From contig CAJTOO010000053.1 of NCBI GenBank assembly GCA_910577735.1, positions 1-9,882 on the forward strand: a DNA stretch of 9,882 nt, in the 5' to 3' direction. Made by a program: the position numbers and the translations under genes. Below are positions 1-6,921 of the stretch, piece after piece. The stretch's first letter is position 1; each line of letters starts with the position of its first letter. Source of the DNA: an uncultured Lachnospiraceae bacterium. GTDB taxonomy: Bacteria > Bacillota > Clostridia > Lachnospirales > Lachnospiraceae. The notes beneath the pieces are model-generated. The model saw nothing but the letters and a program-made list of their open reading frames with translations. It was not told where the DNA came from and made no database searches.

Positions 1-310
1 CCGGCGAACTGGACAGGATGGATTTATCAAAAGAAATCCGGCTGCTGATCGACCGGTACGTCAGCGAGCAGAACGCGCATAGCACTTGTGCTATTGATTC
101 CGTTTTGGGATGCTCGCCTACCTGCTTGGATTTTCCGACTGCAAGGCCATGTTTTTGGGGAAATGCCTGCCAACAGAAGCAAAAGAAATGAACACAGAAT
201 TGTAACTGCAAAAAAAGCCGGACAGGACGGAAAGGCTGCGGATGTTTCCTGAACCATGCCCGCTCGTCATCCGGCGTGACCGTTATCTTCTTGAAATAAA
301 CAAGGGAACC
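1..310. other. Degraded region, no recognisable gene
   Basis: I recognise no complete gene here. The plus strand has one open frame running in from the left edge, 3-191, ending at TGA. It begins GELDRMDLSKEIRLLIDRYV, which has the amphipathic, charged look of a real protein tail, but after about residue 30 it becomes Cys/Pro-rich and unlike a protein. Short protein-like stretches appear in other plus frames, for example RRDRYLLEINKGTEERL just before position 322, without any start, ribosome site or continuity. The minus-strand open frames are Phe/Leu/Cys-rich translations of the opposite strand. The best reading is a patchwork of gene fragments at an insertion or recombination boundary that joins the transposase remnant at about 311-322. 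No function is proposed. Confidence 0.4.
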
Positions 311-605
311 GAAGAGAGGCTGTGATCCCAGGTCTGCCGGAATCAGCCGCAGAGCCTGTTTTGCAGTGACATTCATAAAAACAGAGCAGTCCACTTTTGC
401 ATAAGAGCAGGCATAATAAAAAGCATTGAGCGATTTTGCGGTTATACCGGACAAAAAGTGTCTGTACAGGGAGCGTATGGAATCCGCAGATTCCATTGCC
501 AGTATAGCTAATACAAGCAAAACAAGCTTTCAGCCGTAGGGGCAGCAAAGGTGGAAAAATATACAGAAAAATATCGAAAAAGCCTGCCAATTATGTGTTT
601 GTCAT
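311..605 (-). pseudogene. IS4-type DDE transposase, N-terminal remnant
   Basis: This is the remnant of an insertion-sequence transposase. Read on the minus strand with two frame changes, it gives the N-terminal region of a clostridial IS4-type transposase. The pieces are ATG at 605 (MTNT, then a stop), a second frame with RLFRYFSVYFSTFAAPTAES, and, after a shift near 510-520, a third frame with LAILAMESADSIRSLYRHFL followed by SLNAFYYACSYAKVDCSVFM and ending around SQPLF near 311. In the family, as I recall it, the QPxF motif is followed by the first catalytic Asp (IDDTM) and several hundred more residues. Here the sequence changes abruptly, so all catalytic residues are missing. With at least two frameshifts and no catalytic core, the element cannot move by itself. 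The family assignment rests on recalled motifs. Confidence 0.66.
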
Positions 606-688
606 TGTATAATAAGGTTGTCGTATGAGGTCACTTCTTTCGTGTATTTTTGTTCGCAAACTTATTATACACCAGAGCGCCTCATACG
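606..688 (-). promoter_or_regulatory. IS leader with two interleaved inverted repeats
   Basis: Read on the minus strand, the leader directly upstream of the transposase ATG contains four arms in the order A-B-A'-B'. They are CGTATGAGG (688-680), TGTATAATAAG (671-661), CCTCATACG (630-622) and CTTATTATACA (616-606). A pairs perfectly with A' (9 bp) and B with B' (11 bp), but the pairs cross, so they form either a pseudoknot or two alternative hairpins. Arm B contains a perfect TATAAT -10 hexamer, and arm B' abuts the transposase ATG. The arrangement could be a transposase binding array or a translational control element. The pairing is seen directly; the role is inferred. Confidence 0.5.
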
Positions 689-715
689 GCATTTCTTTTA
701 AAAAGTTGTAAAGTG

Positions 716-750
716 GTGTGAATATTACTTCAACTACTCAATATTTACAC
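716..750 (-). repeat. Imperfect AT-rich inverted repeat at operon end
   Basis: GTGTGAATATT (716-726) and AATATTTACAC (740-750) are complementary at 10 of 11 positions around a 13-nt loop. The right arm overlaps the last codons and stop of the HPr-like gene. On the minus strand it is followed, after a short spacer, by a run of five T (CTTTTT, about 701-706). It could act as a weak operon terminator, but the stem is AT-rich and the T run is not adjacent. It might instead mark the edge of the IS-derived DNA. Confidence 0.35.
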
Positions 751-975
751 AGCTATATACTGCTTCAACATTTCCATGTATTCATCCTTCCACTCCTCAA
801 TTTCCAGAGTAACCGTCTTAGACAGATCCAGGCTAAAAATGCCCATAATTGATTTTGCATCAATAATGTAACGTCCGCTTGATATTGTTACATCACCGTC
901 TATTTTGCTGACCATATTTACAAAATCCTTAACTCCATCTATAGAGTGCAGAGAAATTATCATCTCTCTTTTCAT
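745..975 (-). CDS. HPr-like protein lacking the active-site histidine
   Basis: This 76-residue protein of the HPr fold is the last gene of the operon. The C-terminal half aligns closely with HPr: SGRYIIDAKSIMGIFSLDL matches the HPr stretch around Ser46 (K-S-I-M-G), here Ser42. The N-terminal catalytic loop of HPr (G-I/L-H-A-R-P-A) is replaced by SLHSIDGVKDF. A His is present at residue 10, but the Arg-Pro that define the site are absent, and ungapped alignment puts Ser11 at position 15. It therefore should not carry phosphate from Enzyme I to an EIIA. Known precedent: Bacillus Crh lacks His15 and acts only in regulation through Ser46 phosphorylation by HPr kinase. A similar sensory role is inferred. 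I chose the ATG at 975, 9 nt after GGAGGG (985-990); a GTG at 978 is an in-frame alternative. It starts 23 bp after the GH13_4 pseudogene. Confidence 0.85.
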   Translation of the reverse strand: MKREMIISLHSIDGVKDFVNMVSKIDGDVTISSGRYIIDAKSIMGIFSLDLSKTVTLEIEEWKDEYMEMLKQYIAV

Positions 976-998
976 CACTTTTTTCCCTCCATTTCTTC

Positions 999-2360
999 TT
1001 AATTGAATAATGCCACCAGCTTTTCCTTTTCACTCTTCCGAACTACGGCAAGCACTGAAACATCCCATGTATCAATTGTCCAAACATCTGCAGATACATC
1101 AAACGCAGAATGATTTGTTTTAAGGCGCTCAAGATATTTGATGCCGTCAAACAGCTTCTGCTGGACACTTCCCTGCACCTTTCTCTTTTCTGCCAGTTCC
1201 CAACAAAAATTTCCTCTATGCAAATACCTGGAATCATCGCAGTTTTCCGGAATCTGATGGTAGGAATAATCATTTTCCTGCCCGATTTCATCGCCACTGT
1301 AAATCACAGGTATTCCTGATTGCGTCAGCATGTAAGCATGAAGCATCAAGTCCAGCTTAATTGCTTTCTCTAAGTCCCGCCCATTCCTCTCATACAATGC
1401 TTTCTCAATTCCACATAAAGAAGCAGTAGTGCCACAAAGTCTCGCATCACCAGATGCAGGGTCTGAATTATATAACTCTCCCCTTGCAAAAGACCCTGGA
1501 TATTGCCCTGTCAAAAAATCATTAAGATATTTCTTATGGCTTACTTCTCCGATTCCAAACTGCATCAGCCAAAGGTAATCCAATCCCCAGCCAATATCAT
1601 CATGGCACCGAAGATAATTCAAGAATACATATTCTTTGGGAAGTCGATTGACAATATCCATCTGCGCCCGCAGCAGCCTGACATCCCTGGTGGCTACTGT
1701 ACTCCATGTAGTCGCCATTGTAGTAACATTATAAAGCATATGGCACTCCGGCTTTTCCACTGTTCCAAAGTAAGGGACTACTTTATCCGGGTCCATAACC
1801 ACCTCTCCAAGCAACAACACTCCCGGACAAACAATTTCACAAATCATCCGAAGAATTCGTACAATGGTATGAACCTGTGGAAGGTTCCGGCAGACAGTAC
1901 CAAGCTGCTTCCAAATATAAGGAACCGCATCAATCCGTATAATATCAACTCCCTTATTGACCAAATTCAGCATATTGTACACCATTTCATTAAACACAAT
2001 TGGATTCCAGTAATTCAAATCCCATTGATATGGATAGAATGTAGTCATCACAAATTTTCCCAGTTCAGGAAGCCACGTATAATTTCCCGGTGCCGTGATC
2101 GGAAATACCTCTGCCATGGCAATCCTCCGCAAGACATTCTAAATCCTCCATAGAACCCAACTCCGGTTTTACTTTTCGGAAATCAGATACTGCATAACCC
2201 CCGTCACTTCTTCCTTCCGGTGAATCCAGAAGCGGCATCAGGATTCAAACATATCCTGCTGATTTTCGTATAGCTCGCAGTACAGCCATTTCAATTCATC
2301 ATAATACTTCGAAAAACGGTCTTTATATTCTTTTAGAGCAGATTCTACATGGAACCTCAC
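999..2360 (-). pseudogene. GH13_4 amylosucrase-like enzyme, broken by internal deletions
   Basis: Members of glycoside hydrolase family 13 subfamily 4 cleave sucrose or transfer its glucose. The coding information is spread over three frames. Frame A starts at GTG 2360 after AAGGAGGG (in 2365-2374) and gives 40 residues (KWLYCELYENQQDMFES) to a TGA at 2238-2240. Frame B resumes at about 2241 with LMPLLDSPEGRSDGGYAV and runs to LECLAEDCHGRGI. Frame C runs from about 2117 (AMAEVFPITAPGNYTW) to a stop at 999. Frame C keeps the GH13 catalytic residues: Asp in GVDIIRIDAV, Glu in LLLGEVV, and His-Asp in RCHDDIG. About 80 and 45-50 residues seem lost at the two junctions, including the conserved xNHT strand, and the C-terminal domain stops early at LVALFN. 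The total is near 450 codons against about 630-650 for the family. The sizes come from memory of the family. The gene starts 12 bp after ptsI. The long frame alone, from a chance ATG at 2132, has no ribosome site. Confidence 0.85.
2101..2119 (-). repeat. Deletion scar in GH13_4 gene (collapsed direct repeat)
   Basis: The 19 bases CCATGGCAGAGGTATTTCC (minus strand) fit the left flank when read as (C)HGRGIS and the right flank when read one frame over as (A)MAEVFP. Both readings match the conserved family text on their own side. The simplest explanation is that the intact gene had two near-identical copies of this string and lost the segment between them, an estimated 45-50 codons including the region-I NHT motif. 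Confidence 0.6.
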
Positions 2361-2372
2361 CGCAATCCCTCC

Positions 2373-3983
2373 TTATAAATTACAAATCTCATTTCTCACC
2401 GGAAGAACAAAAGAAGGCGATACGGAAAGTTCATCGAGTCCCATCTCCACAAAGGTTTTTGTTAGTGTAAGGTCTGCCCCTAATTCTCCGCAGATGCCTA
2501 CCCATGCCCCATGCTCATGTGCATTATCCACTACCATCTTAATTGCCTTCAGAACCGCCGGATGATGTGGGTCATAAATATGATCCAGTTTCGGATTCTG
2601 CCTGTCAATGGCCAGCGTATACTGTGTCAGGTCATTGGTTCCGATACTGAAAAAATCCACTTCCTTTGCAAGTTCTCCGCTTTCAAAAACTGCTGCCGGT
2701 GTTTCAATCATGATACCTGTTTCCACATCCTGATACGGAACCTCTTTCTCTTTTAATTCTTCCTTAACTTCTTCCAGAATTCTTTTTGCCTCCCTTACTT
2801 CCTTTACGGAAATAATCATTGGAAACATAATAGAAATATTTCCAAATGAACTGGCCCGCAGAATCGCCCTGAGCTGTGTCCGGAAAATTTCGGGCTGACT
2901 CAGGCAGATCCGAATCGCACGGTATCCCATCGCAGGATTATCCTCTTTATCCAAATTGAAGTAATCCACCTGTTTATCCGCCCCGATATCCAATGTACGA
3001 ATAATTACTTTCTTACCTCCCATGCTTTCAGCCACCGTCTTATAAGCCTGGAACTGCTCCTCTTCCGAAGGGAAGTCCTTCGACTCCAGATATAAAAACT
3101 CACTGCGGAACAAACCGATTCCTTCTGCATCATTCTGCAACGCACTTACTGTATCTGCCACATTTCCAATATTGGCATAAAGATGGATTTTCCTGCCCCC
3201 TTTTGTAACAGTCTCCCTGCCTTTCAGCTCCTGCATCAGCAGTTTCTTCTTTTCGTCTTCCGCAATGCGGTTCTCCATCCGTTCCATACAGCCACTGTCC
3301 GGCTCTACATAAACAGTTCCGGTATAGCCATCAACCGCTGCCATCTTTCCATTCCATTCCCTGCTTATATCAACTCCGATAACCGCCGGGATATTCATAG
3401 TCCTTGCCAGGATTGCTGTGTGGGAATTGGAAGAGCCGTATCTGGTCACAAATGCAAGGATCTTAGACTTATCAAGCTGGACTGTTTCACTGGGAGCCAG
3501 ATCATCTGCCACCAAAATAACCGGTTCTTTCAACGCACCCATATCCGTTCCATTTCCCAGAAGAACCGAAACCAGCCGTTCAGAAATATCTTTGACATCT
3601 GCCGCTCTTGCTTTCATGTATTCATCGTCCATTTGAGAAAACATTTTAGAGAAATTATCCCCTGTCATTGCCACGGCATATTCTGCATTTACTTTCTGTT
3701 CGCGGATCATACTATGGATAGATTCCAGATAATCCTCATCTTCCATCATCATCTTATGTACTTCAAAAACAGCTGCGTTATCCTCTCCGACTTCTTTCAA
3801 AGCCTTTTGATAAATCCTGTCAAGCTGCCCGAGCGCCACCACCTTTGCCGCTTCGAACCGTTTTATCTCTTCCTCTGTTTCCTCAATACGATTCCTCTTA
3901 ACAATATTTTCATTTTTTTCATAATAAAATATCTTGCCAACAGCAACCTTTTGAAAAATGGATTTACCCGTATAGCTTTCCAC
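2373..3983 (-). CDS. ptsI: PTS Enzyme I (phosphoenolpyruvate-protein phosphotransferase)
   Basis: Cytoplasmic Enzyme I autophosphorylates from PEP and passes the phosphate to HPr, the first step of every PTS. The 536 residues cover the whole family architecture. The N-terminal HPr-binding and swivelling domain carries the phosphohistidine at H188 in GSSNSHTAILAR. The C-terminal PEP-binding barrel contains GLFRSEFLY (R293), RTLDIGADK (330-337), the MIETPAA loop, GTNDLTQY (448-455) and the catalytic Cys498 in GICGELGAD. It is slightly shorter than the roughly 570-residue Bacillus protein but ends normally at the C-terminal helix. The start is GTG at 3983, 9 nt after GGGAGG (3993-3998). It follows HPr by 15 bp, and its TAA overlaps the ribosome site of the GH13_4 gene. 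No damage is visible, so it probably serves PTSs beyond this locus. Confidence 0.95.
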   Translation of the reverse strand: MESYTGKSIFQKVAVGKIFYYEKNENIVKRNRIEETEEEIKRFEAAKVVALGQLDRIYQKALKEVGEDNAAVFEVHKMMMEDEDYLESIHSMIREQKVNAEYAVAMTGDNFSKMFSQMDDEYMKARAADVKDISERLVSVLLGNGTDMGALKEPVILVADDLAPSETVQLDKSKILAFVTRYGSSNSHTAILARTMNIPAVIGVDISREWNGKMAAVDGYTGTVYVEPDSGCMERMENRIAEDEKKKLLMQELKGRETVTKGGRKIHLYANIGNVADTVSALQNDAEGIGLFRSEFLYLESKDFPSEEEQFQAYKTVAESMGGKKVIIRTLDIGADKQVDYFNLDKEDNPAMGYRAIRICLSQPEIFRTQLRAILRASSFGNISIMFPMIISVKEVREAKRILEEVKEELKEKEVPYQDVETGIMIETPAAVFESGELAKEVDFFSIGTNDLTQYTLAIDRQNPKLDHIYDPHHPAVLKAIKMVVDNAHEHGAWVGICGELGADLTLTKTFVEMGLDELSVSPSFVLPVRNEICNL

Positions 3984-3998
3984 TACTCTATACCTCCC

Positions 3999-4256
3999 TT
4001 ATAAGTTTTCCTTAAAAAATTTTTCCATTGCGGCAATGACTGTGTCCTCATCTTCTCCTTCCGCAGAAACAGTAACTACGTCCCCCTGCTTAATCCCCAT
4101 ACCCATGATCATCATCAGCTTGCCCGCATCCATCGTCTTCCCCTTAGCGGATAATGTGATTTTAGCGTCAAACTTTTTCACTTCCTTCACAAGCATTCCT
4201 GCCGGACGTGCATGGATTCCCAGTTCATCAGTAATTGCATACTCAAATGATTTCAT
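3999..4256 (-). CDS. ptsH: HPr phosphocarrier protein, Ser46 replaced by Lys
   Basis: This 85-residue soluble phosphocarrier sits between Enzyme I and the EIIA domains. The active site is intact: ELGIHARPAGMLV puts the phospho-accepting His at exactly residue 15, with Arg17 and Pro18. The length and the C-terminal helix (AAMEKFFKENL) are normal. The stretch that holds regulatory Ser46 in Bacillus HPr (NLKSIMGVMSLG) reads DAGKLMMIMGMG here, so ungapped alignment puts Lys at position 46. It should transfer phosphate but cannot be phosphorylated by HPr kinase at the usual site, and so should not act as the classical CcpA co-repressor. Related HPrs of this type are, as I recall, common in Lachnospiraceae. 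The start ATG 4256 lies 9 nt after GGAGG (4266-4270). The gene follows the HAD gene by 14 bp and precedes ptsI by 15 bp, the usual ptsHI pairing. Confidence 0.95.
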   Translation of the reverse strand: MKSFEYAITDELGIHARPAGMLVKEVKKFDAKITLSAKGKTMDAGKLMMIMGMGIKQGDVVTVSAEGEDEDTVIAAMEKFFKENL

Positions 4257-4270
4257 TTCATTTTTCCTCC

Positions 4271-5110
4271 CTATATCAAATTCATTCTCTTAAATTCAAA
4301 ATAAACCCCATCTTCCTCAACGCTCTCGCAGACAATATCTGCTATGTCTTTCAATTTCTGGCAGGAATTCCCCATTACAACGGCAACCCCCGCATATTCC
4401 AGCATCTGCTGGTCATTCATACTGTCTCCAAAGGCGACCGTATCTGCCATGTCTGCACCATAGTATTCACAGACACGTTCCATGGCCTCGCCCTTATCCA
4501 TATCTTTCTGTATAATCTCGCCATTATAGCAGTCTGCATCTTCTGCATAGGGATGCACTACATAATGAAACTCCTGCTCCAGATACGGTTTTGTTTTCTC
4601 AATGTCGGCCAGATCTGTACAGATAAATCCCAGCTTATATGCTCCCTTGTGGGGATATTCCGTATACGGTTTTACCCCCACATCAGAATCCAGTTCCTTC
4701 TTCATTCGGATTAACTCCGAATTGGACAGATCTGCCGTTGCACTGGTGAGGATTTCCTGAAGGCTGTCATCAATATAAATCCCCTCCGGACTCTCTATGC
4801 GGCAATAAATCCCAAATCGATGAAAAATTTCCAGGCACTTCTGGATGGTTTCTTCTGGAAGTACACTGTCGCGGATTACTTTCCCATCAATTTCTATATG
4901 CCTTCCCGCACTGGCAACCACACCGTCAAATCCTACTTCCAGAACATCCTCGCTTACAATTGGCATATTGCGCCCTGTGCTGATCAAAATCCTGTGCCCA
5001 TTTTTTCTTGCCTCCCGTACTGCCCTTGACGCAAGCTCTGTCGGTTTTTCCAACGGGACAGTAAATGTCCCGTCGATATCTAAAAATACAATTTTTTTAT
5101 CTGCCATCAT
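4271..5110 (-). CDS. Cof-type HAD-superfamily sugar phosphatase
   Basis: This is a 279-residue cytoplasmic haloacid-dehalogenase phosphatase of the Cof/YidA group (class IIB), which usually removes phosphate from sugar phosphates or flavin cofactors. All four HAD motifs are visible: the nucleophile and acid/base Asp11 and Asp13 in FLDIDGT; motif II in LISTGRN (44-47); the Lys of motif III (K206 in DMDKGEAM); and the Mg-binding Asp residues in FGDSMND (228-233). The C2 cap lies between, at about residues 85-185. The start ATG (5110) overlaps the stop of the EIIBCA gene as ATGA, pointing to translational coupling, with GGAGG at 5115-5120. A second ATG follows immediately. Its place between permease and HPr suggests it acts on the imported sugar-phosphate, but Cof proteins are promiscuous and the substrate cannot be read from sequence. 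Confidence 0.9.
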   Translation of the reverse strand: MMADKKIVFLDIDGTFTVPLEKPTELASRAVREARKNGHRILISTGRNMPIVSEDVLEVGFDGVVASAGRHIEIDGKVIRDSVLPEETIQKCLEIFHRFGIYCRIESPEGIYIDDSLQEILTSATADLSNSELIRMKKELDSDVGVKPYTEYPHKGAYKLGFICTDLADIEKTKPYLEQEFHYVVHPYAEDADCYNGEIIQKDMDKGEAMERVCEYYGADMADTVAFGDSMNDQQMLEYAGVAVVMGNSCQKLKDIADIVCESVEEDGVYFEFKRMNLI

Positions 5111-6899
5111 GATTCCTCCAGTTTAATAAGCGGCTCCATGCAGTGAATCTCTCCATTCTTCAGCCCCTCCACATTTTTGTAATCATCTGTATTGGCAATA
5201 ATTACCGGAGTAGCCACCGGATAGCCTGCTTCCTGGATTTTCTGGATGTCAAACGTAAGAAGCAACTGTCCGGGCTTTACCTGATCGCCCTGTGCCACAT
5301 GAGCCTCATAATACTTTCCGTTAAGTTCTACCGTATTCACACCCACATGAATCAGTAATTCTACTCCATCTTTCGTTGTAATGCCAATGGCATGTTTCGT
5401 ATCAAACAGTGTAGAAACCTCACCATGGCAGGGTGCTACCACTTTCCCCTCCGAAGGAATGACTGCCATTCCCTTCCCCAATACTTCCGCGGCAAATGTA
5501 TCGTCCGGCACCTCGCTCATCGGAATCGCTTTTCCTGTCAGCGGACTGCAGATCACGCCTTTCTCTGCCTCTGAGAAAATGTCCACAGACGTATCCGCTG
5601 GTTCTTCTGCTGCAATTTCTTTTTTCTCCAATTCTTTATTAATTTTTTTCATATTTGACATGATATATGTAAAGATAAATCCTGCCGCAATAGAAATAGC
5701 CGTACCAATCAAAAAGTTCAGCATACTGGACGCAGGAACACAGACAAACCCGACAATTCCCGCGGTTCCCGGAGCCGTGTTCAAAACATTTGTCAGCGTT
5801 ACATACCCGCCTCCAAGAGCTGCACCGATCATAGCGCCATAGAACGGATATTTCAGTTTCAGGTTTACGCCAAACATAGCAGGCTCTGTGATACCCAGCA
5901 TAGCAGACACACCCGAAGTCGCCGCAACACTCTTTAGCTTCTTATCCTTTGTCCGAAGCATGGCGCAAAGAGTTGCGCCGCCCTGCGCCACATTATTACA
6001 GGACGCAATCGCAAGCAGGAAAGAACCTCACGCCGCCACCATTTGGATATCCACCGGAAGCAGGCTGTGGTGCATACCGGTCATGGTAAGAGGCGAATAT
6101 AAGAAGCCCAGGACCATACCGCCCACAATCCCTAATGTATCATGCATCCACACAAAGCTGTTTGTCAGCATATCACCGGCAGAACCGTTCCCTGGTATCC
6201 TACTTTTTCAATCGTAAGCCCCAAAATGTTCCATACCGGGATTGTCCCTTCTGTTACGGCAGTACCGTAGGCATAGGCATTCAGCAGATCCCCCGAAACC
6301 ATAATCATGCCGATAACCGCCCCCAGATACGGATTGCCCCCAAACATTTTTGTGGCAGAAAATCCAATCAGGATAGGCAGAAAGGCATATGCGGCACTGG
6401 CAAACGTATTAATCATAGCAGCAATGTCAGAAAGTGCCGAATAGGCTTCTACTAAAGACTGTCCCGGAATAAACAGCCCGTTTGCCGTAAGCACATTATT
6501 TAAACCCATCATCAAACCGCTGGCAACCAATGCCGGAATCAGCGGTACAAATACGTCAGACAGCGTTTTTACAAGACGCTGCAGTGGATTCATCTTCTGG
6601 GCGGCCGCCTGCTTTACTTCACTTTTCGTTGCTTCGGCAATCCCTCCGGTTTCTATGAACCGTTTGTAAACCTCATTTACGGTGCCGCTGCCGATAATAA
6701 TCTGGAACTGGCCTCCATTGGCAAACTGGCCTTTCACCAGATCCACCTTCAGGATTCCGTCCACATCTGCCTTCGACTCATCTTTCAGAACCAGTCTGAG
6801 CCTGGTTGCGCAGTGGGCGGCACTGATAATGTTTTCTTTCCCGCCGACCAGCCTCAAAAGCTCTTCGGCAGACGCCTGATAGCGTTCTTCCTTTGTCAT
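5107..6899 (-). pseudogene. scrA: Sucrose-type PTS EIIBCA permease, disrupted
   Basis: This should be a membrane EII permease of the glucose superfamily that imports and phosphorylates a disaccharide. The first frame (ATG 6899, GGAGG at 6911-6915, stop 6165) holds EIIB with Cys30 in AAHCATRLRLVLKD and the first EIIC helices (VFVPLIPALVASGLMMGLNN, then PILIGFSATKMFGGNPYLGA), typical of sucrose/trehalose permeases. It then breaks after GTVLPVI. The next frame resumes with GDMLTNSFVWMHDTLG and continues through TMTGMHH to an in-frame TGA at 6028-6030, where MVAA*GSFLLA probably was MVAAGGSFLLA (GGA to TGA). The same frame then carries the EIIC end (GITEPAMFGVN) and a complete EIIA with the paired His residues (DTKHAIGI and LLIHVGVNTVEL). 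About 50 residues of EIIC appear lost. The part after the TGA has no clear ribosome site. Transport is unlikely unless the sequence is misassembled; the substrate call is tentative. Confidence 0.88.
6171..6179 (-). repeat. Deletion scar in EIIC (short collapsed repeat)
   Basis: The minus-strand bases CCGGTGATA serve two frames. With the left flank they read CTG-CCG-GTG-ATA (LPVI), which continues the conserved GYQGTVLPV segment. With the right flank they read GGT-GAT-ATG (GDM), which leads into LTNSFVWMHD. Each reading is what an intact permease of this family would have on that side. This fits loss of about 150 bp between two short direct repeats, with a frameshift as a result. Confidence 0.5.
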
Positions 6900-6921
6900 G
6901 ATTCTTTCTTCCTCCTTTTGA

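Noticed and set aside
27..590. Two minus-strand open frames (27-257 and 267-590) that look like small Phe/Leu-rich, possibly secreted or membrane proteins.
   Set aside because: They have no ribosome sites, and the 267-590 frame runs across the transposase remnant out of frame. The real homology lies in neighbouring frames.
745..975. The His at residue 10 of the HPr-like protein as a relocated phosphorylation site.
   Set aside because: Ungapped alignment places it one residue before position 15 and the required Arg-Pro after it are missing, so phosphotransfer is improbable, though not excluded.
999..2132. The 377-residue frame as an intact gene starting at ATG 2132.
   Set aside because: There is no ribosome site. 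Its first residues come from reading across the deletion scar, and the true start with AAGGAGGG lies at 2360 in another frame.
3183..4004. Long plus-strand open frame opposite ptsI, and similar long plus-strand frames over the other minus-strand genes.
   Set aside because: These are antisense shadows: they show no family motifs or ribosome sites, and they lie opposite strongly conserved coding sequence.
5107..5991. A separate EIICA gene starting at the GTG at 5991.
   Set aside because: There is no ribosome site, the frame is open further upstream to the TGA at 6030, and the sequence before that TGA is clearly the same permease.
6028..6030. Recoding of UGA as glycine or tryptophan.
   Set aside because: Other genes in the window stop at UGA where expected (for example the EIIBCA end at 5107-5109), and the same permease also has a frame-shifting deletion, so ordinary inactivation is simpler.
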